From: Priestia aryabhattai B8W22
GTDB taxonomy: Bacteria; Bacillota; Bacilli; Bacillales; Bacillaceae_H
Assembly: GCF_000956595.1 (NCBI RefSeq)
Contig: NZ_JYOO01000017.1
Coordinates: 54,882-118,881, forward strand
DNA length: 64,000 bases
Direction: 5' to 3'
Every line of letters starts with the position of its first letter. Within the stretch, counting starts at the first letter, position 1. The notes under the pieces were generated by a model that saw nothing but the letters and a program-made list of their open reading frames with translations, was not told where the DNA came from and ran no database searches. Below are positions 25,972 to 35,106 of this stretch, one piece after another. Position numbers and translations under genes: made by a program.

Positions 25972-26870
25972 GCTTCCACCTTCTTTTTCACTTCAACGTT
26001 TGCTAACTTTTCATAGTACTGTACAATTCCGCCGTGATCATCGCTTGCTTTTCCGTCTACTTTTAACGCGTGGAAAATTTCCACCAGCTGACTTGAAAGC
26101 GGAAGCGGTACGCCAATGTCATGAGCCGTTTCCATCACGTTTGTCATATCTTTTAAGTTAATATCAATGCGTCCCCCTGCTACGAAGTTGCGGTCTAAAA
26201 TAAGCGGCACTTTTGCATCTAATACAGCGCTTCCTGCTAATCCGCCGCGAATCGCTTGATACATTTTTTCAACGTCAATGCCTGCTTTGGCTGCTAGCAC
26301 AAGTGCTTCAGACATCGCTGCAATGTTTAAGTTCACAATGACTTGGTTCGCAAGCTTAGCCGTTACGCCGCTTCCGTTGTCTCCAACAAGCGTTACTTCT
26401 GCTCCCATCGCATAAAGAATAGATGAAACGCTTTCAAAGATGTGCTCATTTCCACCGACCATAATCGCAAGCGTGCCGTCAATTGCTTTTGGCTCTCCGC
26501 CGCTAACCGGAGCGTCTAGCATGTGAATTCCTTTTTGTGCAAGTTCAGCCGCAATTTCTTTTGATGCTACCGGTGAAATGGAACTCATATCAATGATAAC
26601 GCTTCCTTCTTTGGCGCTATGAATTAACCCTTCTTCTCCAAGCACCACGCTTTTTACATGATGTGAAGCCGGAAGCATCGTGATCATCACGTCGCTGTTC
26701 ACTGCAACTTCAGCAAGACTTTCTGCTCCAAATCCTCCTGCTGCTTTCACTTCTTCTACTGCTGCTTTATTAATATCGTAAACCGTTACCTCAAAGCCTG
26801 CTTTTAATAAATTGAGCGTCATCGGTTTTCCCATAATTCCAAGTCCAATAAATCCAACGCGTTTTGTCAT
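25968..26870 (-). CDS. 3-hydroxyacid dehydrogenase, L-threonate dehydrogenase-like
   Basis: 300 residues of the beta-hydroxyacid dehydrogenase family: Rossmann motif GFIGLGIMGKPM at 6-17, substrate-binding DAPVSGGEPKA, and GSGVTAKLANQVIV carrying the catalytic lysine. LtnD, GarR (tartronate semialdehyde reductase) and GlxR share these. Coupling with the OtnK-like kinase makes oxidation of threonate or erythronate to the 2-oxo form the best reading. GGGGAGGAAACG ribosome site. First gene of the unit, with several TGTATAC operators upstream. Confidence 0.83.
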   Translation of the reverse strand: MTKRVGFIGLGIMGKPMTLNLLKAGFEVTVYDINKAAVEEVKAAGGFGAESLAEVAVNSDVMITMLPASHHVKSVVLGEEGLIHSAKEGSVIIDMSSISPVASKEIAAELAQKGIHMLDAPVSGGEPKAIDGTLAIMVGGNEHIFESVSSILYAMGAEVTLVGDNGSGVTAKLANQVIVNLNIAAMSEALVLAAKAGIDVEKMYQAIRGGLAGSAVLDAKVPLILDRNFVAGGRIDINLKDMTNVMETAHDIGVPLPLSSQLVEIFHALKVDGKASDDHGGIVQYYEKLANVEVKKKVEA

Positions 26871-26888
26871 TTTCGTTTCCTCCCCTTG

Positions 26889-26972
26889 TTGTATACGTTT
26901 TCAAATATGTTTTAAAAAATAATGTATACGTTAAAATATTTTTGTATACATTTCTGATAATTTTGTATACAC
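26889..26972. promoter_or_regulatory. Four TGTATAC operators between dehydrogenase and gntR
   Basis: TTGTATACGT (26889-26898), ATGTATACGT (26922-26931), TTGTATACAT (26942-26951) and TTGTATACAC (26963-26972), all variants of one near-palindrome, in the divergent region. A fifth, GTATACGCGTAC at 27081-27092, is near the gntR start. FadR-type GntR proteins bind T-x-GT-x3-AC-x-A sites of this form. Confidence 0.65.
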
Positions 26973-27162
26973 TCATCATATTCGCATTCTATTTATTTGT
27001 CTAGCCTTTTTTTAAATGAAATTTATTTCCAAAACCGAAACTTTCCGTCCCACCTTTTCACAAGTTATAGTATGATTTGGGTATACGCGTACAAAATGAT
27101 TAAAAATAAAGAGAGAAAGAGACGAGATTTTCTCGTGTCGAATGCTAGAGGTGAAGTAGAGT

Positions 27163-27786
27163 ATGTTAAGAAATCAAGGTTCTCGTTCGTCTCATCACCC
27201 TTCTTATGAGATGATTCGAGATAAAATTTTAAACGGTGAGCTTGAAGGCGGTACAAAAATCGTCGAAGAAAAATTAGCGAGCGAGCTTGGATTCAGCCGA
27301 ACGCCGATTCGTGATTCCATTAGACGCTTAGAATATGAAGGACTGATTGTTCGAAAAAAAGTGGTGTCGCCGACAGAAAAAGATTTACGCAACTTGTTTG
27401 AAGTGCGAATGCTGCTAGAAGGCTCAGCTTCTAAAGCTGCAGCGACTTTTTTGTCTGATAACGAATTAGAAGAATTAAAGGAATGCGTAGACATCGGAAG
27501 AAACGGCTCGTTTGAAGAAATTATGAGCGCAAATGAACGTTTTCACGCCATTATTGTGAACGCAAGCAACAATGACGTAATGATTAACATCATCGACCGC
27601 ATGCAGTCGATCATTTACTTATTCCGTCACACTGTGGTGTTTTACAACCGCCCGTTTTTAATTGACGAACATGAAAACATTTATAACGCGATTAAAGAAC
27701 GCAATGCTGAAAAAGCAGAAGCATTAATGCAAGAGCACCTACAAAAAGACTTAGAGTTTTGCCTGCATTTGCTTCAAAGAAGATAA
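27163..27786 (+). CDS. GntR-family regulator, FadR/FCD subfamily
   Basis: 207 residues. N-terminal winged HTH (about 8-75) with MIRDKILNGELEGGTKIVEE, ELGFSRTPIRDSIRRLEYEGLI; C-terminal all-helical FCD ligand domain (about 80-200) with FEVRMLLEGSASKAAA and the metal-binding histidines in NERFHAIIVNAS and LFRHTV. It is divergent from the sugar-acid genes and probably represses them until an intermediate binds. AGAGGTGAAG ribosome site. Confidence 0.88.
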   Translation: MLRNQGSRSSHHPSYEMIRDKILNGELEGGTKIVEEKLASELGFSRTPIRDSIRRLEYEGLIVRKKVVSPTEKDLRNLFEVRMLLEGSASKAAATFLSDNELEELKECVDIGRNGSFEEIMSANERFHAIIVNASNNDVMINIIDRMQSIIYLFRHTVVFYNRPFLIDEHENIYNAIKERNAEKAEALMQEHLQKDLEFCLHLLQRR

Positions 27787-27815
27787 TAAAAAAGCTGCCA
27801 ATCGGCAGCTTTTTA
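27786..27815. terminator. Bidirectional terminator between gntR and the YerD-like gene
   Basis: AAAAAGCTGCC and GGCAGCTTTTT with an AATC loop between convergent genes. Confidence 0.88.
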
Positions 27816-29393
27816 TACGTACATCTTTTCTTTTAGAGAAATATCAGCTAACTGTCCGCTGCTGTTTTTAAATACTACATGTTTCTTTGAAAACTTCGTT
27901 GGCGAATCAATACCGGCTGCTGCGGCTAAATTAAACAATCCTTCACGTAATGACAGCACGTAGTTGCACACGCGGTATGACTTTTCTTCAATAATAAGCG
28001 CTTTTTGCAGCTTTGGATCTGTTGTCGCTACGCCCACGGGACATCTGTTATTGTGACAAACTTGCGCTTGAATACAGCCAACAGAAAACATAAATCCTCT
28101 GGCAATATTAACGCAGTCAGCACCCAGTGATAAAGCCGTCGCAACTTTATCAGCCGTTAGCAGCTTGCCCGATGCAAAAAGCTTTACTTCATCACGAACG
28201 CCATATTTTTTAAGCAGTTCATCCACAAAAGGAAGGCCTGAAAACAGCGGTACGCCCGCTCCGTCTGCTAATTCTTGAAACGATGCCCCTGTTCCTCCTT
28301 CTGCTCCGTCGACCGTAATAAAGTCAGGACCGCTTCCCGTCTCTTTCATATACGCCGCCATTTCTTCAAGGTCATTTGTGTTGCCGACAACCATTTTAAT
28401 GCCTACTGGCTTGCCGCCCACATTTCGAAGTTTTTCAATAAACTGGAACATTTCAGGATACGACGCGAACTCTTTAAAACGGTTTGGGCTGTCTACCGAT
28501 TCTCCTGGCTGTAAGTTGCGGATTTCGGCGATTTCTTCCGTTACTTTTGAACCGTCTACGTGACCGCCTCGCGTTTTGGCTCCTTGGGCGAGCTTAATTT
28601 CAAACGCTTTGATTTGCTGCATTTCACTTTTCTTTTTAAATTCTTCCCATGAAAATTCGCCTTCTTTTGTCCGAACGCCAAAAAGCCCTGGCCCAATTTG
28701 AAAAATGATATCGACGTTTCCTTTTAAATGATACGGTGACAGTCCGCCTTCTCCCGTGTTCATCCACGTGCCGCCTGCTCGTCCTAACCCTAGGGATAAA
28801 GCCGTAATCGCGTGGTCACCAAGCGCTCCAAAGCTCATGCCGGACTGGCCGATTAATCCTTTTACAACAAACGGTTTTTTGCATGAAGGACCTATAACAA
28901 CCGCTTCTTCATCCCGCAAATAAAACGGATCCGCTTCTTTTTCTTCTCGGTGCTCTCTTCGGCTGAATAAGTTATCGGCGTCCATTTTATATACTTTTGT
29001 TTTAATTTTTGTCGTATTATCCGCTTTCATTTCATCGCGCTGCTTTGGAAATACCGCGTTTCGAATATAATAGCCAGGTTCGTTAAAATCACGCTCTGAG
29101 CCAAACCCCATCATTCGGTTGAGGTATTTACCTGATTTAACGGTTTGCTCGTATTGATTTCTAGAAAACGGCTTGCCTTCGTTATTATTTAAAAATAAAT
29201 ACTGACGCAGTTCAGGCCCCATTTTCTCAAAAATATAGCGCATTTTCCCGAGCAGCGGATAGTTTCTCAAAACCGAATGCTCTTCTTGTTTTTCATCTTT
29301 CATCCAAAGAATAATAGCCATAATAACCGGCACTACAATCACAAGCATCATGACCGCACCAAAAATAAGTAAAATGATTTCAAACACTCCCAT
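27813..29393 (-). CDS. yerD: FMN-binding glutamate synthase-family protein (YerD-like)
   Basis: 526 residues. An N-terminal membrane helix (about 5-28) is followed by a glutamate synthase alpha/FMN barrel domain: GQSGMSFGALGDHAITAL, NTGEGGLSPYH, GAKTRGGHVDGSKV, TVDGAEGGTGASFQELADGAG, and CHNNRCPVGVATTDP with the cysteines that in glutamate synthase ligate an iron-sulfur cluster. It resembles B. subtilis YerD; there is no glutaminase domain, so it does not make glutamate from glutamine alone. The true substrate is unknown. Confidence 0.82.
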   Translation of the reverse strand: MGVFEIILLIFGAVMMLVIVVPVIMAIILWMKDEKQEEHSVLRNYPLLGKMRYIFEKMGPELRQYLFLNNNEGKPFSRNQYEQTVKSGKYLNRMMGFGSERDFNEPGYYIRNAVFPKQRDEMKADNTTKIKTKVYKMDADNLFSRREHREEKEADPFYLRDEEAVVIGPSCKKPFVVKGLIGQSGMSFGALGDHAITALSLGLGRAGGTWMNTGEGGLSPYHLKGNVDIIFQIGPGLFGVRTKEGEFSWEEFKKKSEMQQIKAFEIKLAQGAKTRGGHVDGSKVTEEIAEIRNLQPGESVDSPNRFKEFASYPEMFQFIEKLRNVGGKPVGIKMVVGNTNDLEEMAAYMKETGSGPDFITVDGAEGGTGASFQELADGAGVPLFSGLPFVDELLKKYGVRDEVKLFASGKLLTADKVATALSLGADCVNIARGFMFSVGCIQAQVCHNNRCPVGVATTDPKLQKALIIEEKSYRVCNYVLSLREGLFNLAAAAGIDSPTKFSKKHVVFKNSSGQLADISLKEKMYV

Positions 29394-29405
29394 GATATCC
29401 CTCCT

Positions 29406-29431
29406 AAAAAGACTCTCCTGTAAGGAGAGTC
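29406..29431 (-). terminator. Terminator after the YdaP-like gene
   Basis: GACTCTCCT and AGGAGAGTC pair around a three-base loop; minus strand continues TTTTTAGGAGG. The T-run leads directly into the ribosome site of the yerD-like gene, so this may be an attenuator between the two. Confidence 0.65.
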
Positions 29432-29436
29432 ACTGA

Positions 29437-31158
29437 TTAAAGCATTCTGCTTAGTCCTTTTCGAAGCGGCGGCATTTCGAGCTCATGTTCTTTAAAGAAC
29501 TTTTTCATGATGTGCTTCGAATAATTGGCTGCTTGTCCAAATGAAATTTTACCTGGAAGCGGCGGCTCATCCGCAATAACGACATCAATCACCACAGGGA
29601 CATTCGCAAGCGCTGCTTTTTCAAAAGCGGTTTCGAGCTCCTCGTATTTTTCAACGCGGTAGCCAATTCCTCCGCATGATTCAGCGAACTTCGCAAAGTT
29701 CATTTCCCCGAGCTGCGTTTGGTAATCCAAGTGACCTTGAATTGCTTGTTCATATTTAATCATCCCGATTTCACTATTATTGAGGACGACTACAACGATT
29801 GGCAGCTTGTACTTCACAGCGGTCACAAAGTCTTGCATGACCATCGTAAAGCCTCCGTCACCGCAAACGGCTACCGATTGTTTTTCAGGATGAGCAAGCT
29901 TTCCTGCAATCGCAGCTGGAAGTCCGCAGCCCATCGTTGCCAGCCAGCTTGAAATCACAAATTTTTGATTTGTCATGCGGAAATGTCTCGCCATCCATAC
30001 CGTTACGTTCCCGACATCAACAGATACAATCGCATCATCATCGACGATTTTTTGCAGCTTAGGGATGACTTGCTGCGGCTTGATTGGCGTACTCACTTCG
30101 TTTTCTTCTTTTTCTACGTGTTTCCACCAGTTTTCCATATTAACTTGACACTCTTCTAAGAAACGGCGGTTTTCCTGGTAATCTAAATTATGCGTAAGCT
30201 GTGATAGGGTCGTTTTAGAGTCTCCGACTAATCCGATGGATACAGGATAGCGTCTGCCGATTTGTGTGGCATCAGAATCCAGCTGAATCGCTTCAACCCC
30301 GTCCGGTAAAAATTCACGGTATGGAAACGACGTTCCAATCATAATCAGCAAATCGGTTTCTTCCATCGCTTCATACGCCGGCTTCGTCCCAATTTGACCG
30401 AGCTGCCCTAGATTATAAGGGTGGTGATCAGGGAGTATTCCTTTGCCCGGAAGCGTAAAGATAATCGGCGCCGCAATTTTTTCCGCAAACTGCGCTAATT
30501 CAAGCTTCGCATGCTTGGCACCCGTTCCTGCTAAAATAACCGGTTTTTTCGCGTATTTAATCGCTAGAAGCGCTTTAGCTACATCTTCTGGGTCACTGTG
30601 AGAAATGCTTTTTGATACATTAGCAATTGGCGTTTTTTCATCAATTTTAATTGTTGAAGACGGAATATCATCTGGAATAACTAGAACTGCTACACCTTTT
30701 TTAGCGTAAGCCGTTCGAATCGCTTGCTGCAGCAAATGCGGAAACGATTCAGGCGAGTCTACTCGGTGATTAAACACCGACACATCATCAAAAACCCGTT
30801 CTAAGTTCACTTCTTGAAATGATTCATTGCCAAGCTTCGCACGAGGCACCTGTCCGGCTAGCACCAGAACCGGTGCACCGTCTGCTTTCGCATCATACAA
30901 ACCATTTAACAAATGAATCGCACCCGGCCCTCCAATCGACAGACAGACGCCGATTTTGCCTGTGATTTTGGCGTAAGAAGATGCCGCAAGTGCGCCTACT
31001 TCCTCGTGACGGACTTGAATAAATTCAATTTCATCTTTTTCACTGCGCAAGTTGTCCATAAAATGATTGATGGAATCTCCCGGCATACCGAAAATGTGAT
31101 CGATATTCCATTCTTTTAATACCGACATAGCTGCTTTTCCAGCTGTAGTTTTTATCAT
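29437..31158 (-). CDS. ydaP: Thiamine-diphosphate enzyme, pyruvate oxidase-like (YdaP)
   Basis: 573 residues in three domains: PYR (FGMPGDSINHFMD, RHEEVGALAASSYAKITGK with the catalytic Glu), a central FAD/ADP domain (AGTGAKHAKLELAQFAEKI, LIMIGTSFPYREFLP) and PP (GDGGFTMVMQDFVTAV, the TPP-binding motif). Resembles B. subtilis YdaP and bacterial pyruvate oxidases, which convert pyruvate to acetate or acetyl phosphate; acetolactate synthase is a related alternative. It is often general-stress controlled in Bacillus, but I see no clear SigB promoter. Confidence 0.85.
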   Translation of the reverse strand: MIKTTAGKAAMSVLKEWNIDHIFGMPGDSINHFMDNLRSEKDEIEFIQVRHEEVGALAASSYAKITGKIGVCLSIGGPGAIHLLNGLYDAKADGAPVLVLAGQVPRAKLGNESFQEVNLERVFDDVSVFNHRVDSPESFPHLLQQAIRTAYAKKGVAVLVIPDDIPSSTIKIDEKTPIANVSKSISHSDPEDVAKALLAIKYAKKPVILAGTGAKHAKLELAQFAEKIAAPIIFTLPGKGILPDHHPYNLGQLGQIGTKPAYEAMEETDLLIMIGTSFPYREFLPDGVEAIQLDSDATQIGRRYPVSIGLVGDSKTTLSQLTHNLDYQENRRFLEECQVNMENWWKHVEKEENEVSTPIKPQQVIPKLQKIVDDDAIVSVDVGNVTVWMARHFRMTNQKFVISSWLATMGCGLPAAIAGKLAHPEKQSVAVCGDGGFTMVMQDFVTAVKYKLPIVVVVLNNSEIGMIKYEQAIQGHLDYQTQLGEMNFAKFAESCGGIGYRVEKYEELETAFEKAALANVPVVIDVVIADEPPLPGKISFGQAANYSKHIMKKFFKEHELEMPPLRKGLSRML

Positions 31159-31216
31159 ATTCAGCCTTCCTTTCTTTTAACGTTGTTTCTATTCCATACC
31201 ACAATGAAAGAAAGAC

Positions 31217-31260
31217 AAAACAAGGGACTTTCCCATTTTTATGGAAAAGCCCCTTGTTTT
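31217..31260 (-). terminator. Terminator after the first CpsB-like gene
   Basis: Minus strand: AAAACAAGGGGCTTTTCCAT pairs with ATGGGAAAGTCCCTTGTTTT, then GTCTTTCTTT. It starts at the gene's stop codon. Confidence 0.8.
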
Positions 31261-32027
31261 CAGCTGAATAATTTAAATAAACTAAATTTTTTCATCGGCT
31301 CAGGCTCTAATTGATGAACCGGACGACCGTCGATAATCGCCTCTGCATTTTCAATAAAAAAATAAAGTTCTGACGCACCGTACATATCGGAAATGTAATC
31401 ATACGCTTTTGAAAGTGAATAGTCGTGGTAATTGCGAGCATGAACGCCAGAGGCAATCACGTGGGCTAAGCGGTATTTAATAAACGTACACGCCGCTTTT
31501 CTTTCTTTTTTTCCGTTTAAACCAAGAATACTAGCCGCGCTTAGCTGAATAAGTACGCCTTTTTTAACAAGCTCATACAAACGCTCAGGGTGATCTCGGA
31601 AAATCGGATGACATTCTGGTGAACGAAGAATAGGCACAATGCCTTTTGTTAGAAGATCAGACAGTATCTTTTCAAAATAAGGTGAGACATCATATTCAGG
31701 CAGTGAAAGAAACAAATATTTATCGGTGTGATTAAGCGTAAGAAGCTGATTTCGCTCATAGTTTCGCAGAAGTTGAGGCGATAAAGGGACAAGCTGACCT
31801 GGTAATACTTGAAGAGGAATACATGAATTCGTGAGCCATTCATTAGCTGCGTTCACATAGAGAAATAAATGGTGTTTCATAAACTCTTGATCGCTATCAT
31901 AAAGAGGCGTCGCCACAACCGACTGAACACCTTGATCCGCTAAGGAGCGTGCCATCTTCAAAAAGCCGTCTACTTCCTCAGGTCCGCTATCGATATTAGG
32001 CAATATGTACGTATGAATATCAATCAC
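31260..32027 (-). CDS. CpsB/YwqE-like PHP protein, metal ligands lost (1)
   Basis: 255 residues that align end to end with the intact phosphatase at 52103. The opening MIDLHCHILP has become MIDIHTYILP (second His to Tyr), ATPHH has become ATPLY, VHPERN is replaced by SPECHP and SSDAHN by ASGVHA. These positions hold the metals of PHP-type tyrosine phosphatases, so catalysis is unlikely. The fold is kept (NAEAIIDGRPVHQLEPEPMKK at the end), so a binding or regulatory role in the polysaccharide phosphorelay is possible. It forms its own unit with promoter and terminator. Confidence 0.8.
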   Translation of the reverse strand: MIDIHTYILPNIDSGPEEVDGFLKMARSLADQGVQSVVATPLYDSDQEFMKHHLFLYVNAANEWLTNSCIPLQVLPGQLVPLSPQLLRNYERNQLLTLNHTDKYLFLSLPEYDVSPYFEKILSDLLTKGIVPILRSPECHPIFRDHPERLYELVKKGVLIQLSAASILGLNGKKERKAACTFIKYRLAHVIASGVHARNYHDYSLSKAYDYISDMYGASELYFFIENAEAIIDGRPVHQLEPEPMKKFSLFKLFS

Positions 32028-32263
32028 TTTATTTCCCTCCCTGCGTTTTGTATAGCTCTATTCTACGACGATTTTAAATGTGAAACTATGTATTCTTCTC
32101 GACATTTACCACCACGAACCCCGGAAAACCGCGTACTTTCCTGTCATCTACTTAACTAACAATATTTTACTATCACTTTATGTGAAAACGCAAACATAAT
32201 TTGTAAAATAACTCCAAATAATGATGATAAAAGAAGGGATTTAAATAGGTCTTTGTATGCAAA

Positions 32264-32294
32264 TACCCTGATTAAACAGAAGTTAATCAGGGTA
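32264..32294 (-). terminator. Hairpin after the second CpsB-like gene
   Basis: TACCCTGATTAA and TTAATCAGGGTA, a perfect 12-bp stem with a 7-base loop, 12 bases past the stop; minus strand continues TTTGCATA, a weak T-run. Confidence 0.55.
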
Positions 32295-32306
32295 CAAAGG
32301 GAAAAG

Positions 32307-33059
32307 TTAAAAGATTCCTAGAAATTTTGTTTTTTTGATGCGTTCAGGCTCTTGTTTATAAACAGCCTTCCCGCTCGCAATAGCCTCAGCATTTTCCATA
32401 AAATGATAGAGTTTACTGTTGCCGTATTTTTTAGAAACGGCTGAATAAGCTTTTTGCAGGCCGTACTGCTGATAGTTTTCACGATTCACGCCAGATGCAA
32501 TCACGTGTGCTAATCCGTGATCAATGAACTGATAAGCTGCTTTTTTAGCTTTACTGCCGTTGCCGCCCAGCACACTTTGTGCAGACAGCTGAACGACTGC
32601 TCCATTTTTTACGAGCTTGTACAAGTGCGGAGGATTCTCCACAAATAATGAATGGCACTCAGGCTCATTTAAAACCGGTACAATACCTTTTAGCTGAAGC
32701 TCGTAAGCAATATTTTCTAACACTTCAATTTCCACGTCTTGCGGAATGTGTAAAAACATATATTTTTCATTTTCATTTATTGTCATCGTGTAATACTCTT
32801 CATTTGATACAATCATATTGGTAGAGGCAATTACTTTTTGACCTGGTAAAACGCTTAACGAAATAGAAGATTTTCTTAACCATTCATTCGCAAGATCGAC
32901 ATCTTCTCTACAGCTGGAATCTTTTCCGTTATAAAGAGGTGCTGCTACGACTTCTGTTACTCCTTGTTTCACTAATACATTTGCCATCTCTAAAAATTCT
33001 TCTACACTTTTGGGACCACTGTTCACATTTGGCAAGATATTGGTATATATATCTATCAT
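32307..33059 (-). CDS. CpsB/YwqE-like PHP protein, metal ligands lost (2)
   Basis: 250 residues, paralogue of the preceding gene and of 52103. It is even more degenerate at the active site: MIDIYTNILP (both histidines gone), VAAPLY for ATPHH, NEPECHS for VHPERN, and ASGVNREN for SSDAHN. C-terminal NAEAIASGKAVYKQEPERIKK is conserved. AGAGGAGAAA ribosome site. The two decayed copies share substitutions (GV for DA in the last motif), suggesting they duplicated after losing activity. Confidence 0.8.
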   Translation of the reverse strand: MIDIYTNILPNVNSGPKSVEEFLEMANVLVKQGVTEVVAAPLYNGKDSSCREDVDLANEWLRKSSISLSVLPGQKVIASTNMIVSNEEYYTMTINENEKYMFLHIPQDVEIEVLENIAYELQLKGIVPVLNEPECHSLFVENPPHLYKLVKNGAVVQLSAQSVLGGNGSKAKKAAYQFIDHGLAHVIASGVNRENYQQYGLQKAYSAVSKKYGNSKLYHFMENAEAIASGKAVYKQEPERIKKTKFLGIF

Positions 33060-33372
33060 TTTTTTCTCCTCTTTCTATGCCTCAGATCATGGATAGTATT
33101 CCATGAATTATATTATATCACAGGGCTTTTTTTCTATCTTCTAGCATAAGTATCTATTTTTGCTCATGCTCTCTTTTGGGATTGATAGACGTTCCTTTTG
33201 TATTGAAATGTAACATTCTTTTCTTGAAGAAAATGTTAAAAATAAATAATGGAAAATTAACGAGATAGAAAGTGAGTAAATATACCTAAACACTGATTGA
33301 CTTTTCTCTTCTTCTTCGTTTATAGTTTTTCTATATGTGTCTAAAAATGAGAAAATATTGTAGGAGTTGTAG
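33060..33372. other. Divergent region between CpsB-like 2 and DUF6270
   Basis: About 310 AT-rich bases that must carry both promoters. I cannot place either with confidence and see no repeat or hairpin of note. Confidence 0.35.
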
Positions 33373-34104
33373 ATGAATTTGAAGAAAAAAATTGACATTC
33401 TAGGAAGCTGTGTTTCTAGAGACCCTTTTGCTATGTTTGACCATCAATATGAAATTAATGAGTATTTTGCTAGAACGAATATTATATCGCTAGCATCCAA
33501 ACCTGTTGGACTTTCCATTCGAGGCATCCACATTGAGTCCAAATTCCAGCGTAGAAGTGTATACAATGATCTTAATAAACTTTTCTTAAAACATGTGGAT
33601 GAAGAGCCTGCCGACACGTTAATCATTGACTTACTCTCTGAAAGATTAAGACTTATGAAACGCGGAGAATCTTACATCGCCCTTTCCAAAGAATTTGCTC
33701 AATCTAATTTAATGAATGATTTAAAGAGTAAAAGAATTGTAGAACGCACTGATGAATTATGGGAAAGTTCTGCTGATAAAATATGCGAAAGAATCAACGC
33801 AAGCAGCATTTCAAAAGTCATTATTCATAAAGCGTTTTGGAAAGAAAAATATGTAGATAAAGAAGGAAACGTTCAAGTTTTTGAAAATCAAGACGAAATT
33901 CAACGTCACAATCAGCAATTAGAGTATATGTATACATACCTTGGCAACAAAATTAACAATAGTACATACCTTGAAATAAAAGAAGAATTTATGGCAGATG
34001 AAAATCACAAATGGGGTCTTACGCCAAGACACTATCAACCAGCTTATTATGAAAGATTTTTAGAGCAGCTTAACGCTTTACTTTTACCTGTTGTAACAAA
34101 TTAA
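33373..34104 (+). CDS. DUF6270 protein
   Basis: 243 residues starting KKKIDILGSCVSRDPF, the signature of DUF6270 proteins found in surface-polysaccharide loci. The ILGSCVSRDP turn resembles block I of SGNH hydrolases with Ser and Arg; a HYQPAYYERF segment near the end could carry a catalytic histidine. No signal peptide, so cytoplasmic. Its reaction is not established; polysaccharide acyl modification is a guess. GTAGGAGTTGTAG ribosome site; it is the only plus-strand biosynthetic-type gene in this part apart from the LCP gene. Confidence 0.72.
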   Translation: MNLKKKIDILGSCVSRDPFAMFDHQYEINEYFARTNIISLASKPVGLSIRGIHIESKFQRRSVYNDLNKLFLKHVDEEPADTLIIDLLSERLRLMKRGESYIALSKEFAQSNLMNDLKSKRIVERTDELWESSADKICERINASSISKVIIHKAFWKEKYVDKEGNVQVFENQDEIQRHNQQLEYMYTYLGNKINNSTYLEIKEEFMADENHKWGLTPRHYQPAYYERFLEQLNALLLPVVTN

Positions 34105-34109
34105 AAAAT

Positions 34110-34147
34110 AAAAGCACGAACCTTCTTTATAAGGTAGCGTGCTTTTT
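34110..34147. terminator. Bidirectional terminator
   Basis: AAAAGCACG and CGTGCTTTT arms with an inner ACCTT/AAGGT pair, between convergent genes. Confidence 0.85.
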
Positions 34148-34149
34148 CA

Positions 34150-34911
34150 TTATGAATTCGTAAAATACTCAGAGAGAAATTTAAACCATACCTTCTCTCC
34201 TTCTTCGTTCGGTTGGCCATTTTCATCAGATAAATACTTTAAAATGTCTTCCTCATTATAATCTGGCCATGCACTCCAGTGATTTACAAACTCGTATCCA
34301 TTTTCTTTAGCAAAGGTTCCTAAAGCCTTTACGTCGTTAGGGTAATTTTGAGCTTGATAGACCGGAGCTGATGGTTGAAAAATAGTAACTAGGTCTTTAT
34401 TTTCACTTTCAATATGCTTCATAATAATTTGCAAGTTATCAATTGTATTGTTAATACCTACTACGCCGTTATCATTTAATAAAAATGGTTCAAAAAGCAA
34501 GATATCAGGCTTTGCTTTTGTAATTTCTTCATACGTTTTTGATTTCACAAATTGTAATGTATTCATTTGTTTGTATTCATACAACTCTACATTTATTAAA
34601 TCTGTCCCATATGTATCTTCTACTTTATCTTTCAATAAAGTTCCCCACGTCTTTACGTTTTTCTCAGGAGCAGACCCCACAATTACAAGTTTTACAGGAT
34701 TTCCTGTTTTCTTTGCCTTTTCTAATTTCTTTACAATTGATTCCGGCAAGTTCTTAGTCTCACTTTGCATATCCTTTTTTGTTTCGGCTGCGCTTACTCT
34801 TGTAGGCTTTGTTTCGAACTGTTTGTCTAATTGATGATTCCAGTACATCTTTCCTGCTACTAAAGACGAGATAAAGATGAGAATAGCAAATACATTAATT
34901 AAAATTTTCAT
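34150..34911 (-). CDS. Secreted SGNH/GDSL-like hydrolase, paralogue
   Basis: 253 residues, anchor MKILINVFAILIFISSLVAG, and the same domain as 20641-21387 (shared LVIVGSAPE, DILLFEPFLLNDNG, IFQPSAPVY, VNHWSAWPDY segments). The serine in VGSAP is the candidate nucleophile. Location inside the polysaccharide locus supports action on a surface polymer, for example as an O-acetyl esterase or transferase, but this is inference. Confidence 0.65.
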   Translation of the reverse strand: MKILINVFAILIFISSLVAGKMYWNHQLDKQFETKPTRVSAAETKKDMQSETKNLPESIVKKLEKAKKTGNPVKLVIVGSAPEKNVKTWGTLLKDKVEDTYGTDLINVELYEYKQMNTLQFVKSKTYEEITKAKPDILLFEPFLLNDNGVVGINNTIDNLQIIMKHIESENKDLVTIFQPSAPVYQAQNYPNDVKALGTFAKENGYEFVNHWSAWPDYNEEDILKYLSDENGQPNEEGEKVWFKFLSEYFTNS

Positions 34912-35106
34912 AAAATGTCTCCCTTACTATATCTTTCTTTTTTTCTTTTATTATAATATAATTTTAAAGTACATGAAGAAATTTGATTAAATTTGTCATT
35001 TTTTTAATCATTTTGACGTGTTTTACAATGAAAAAGATAAGAATAATGGCTTACATAGAAGACATTTATTTTATCAATACATAAAGAAAAGGAAGAGAGG
35101 TTCCAC

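Noticed and set aside
32264..32294. Attachment site or IS end suggested by the 12-bp perfect inverted repeat
   Set aside because: Single hairpin right after a stop codon, best explained as a terminator.
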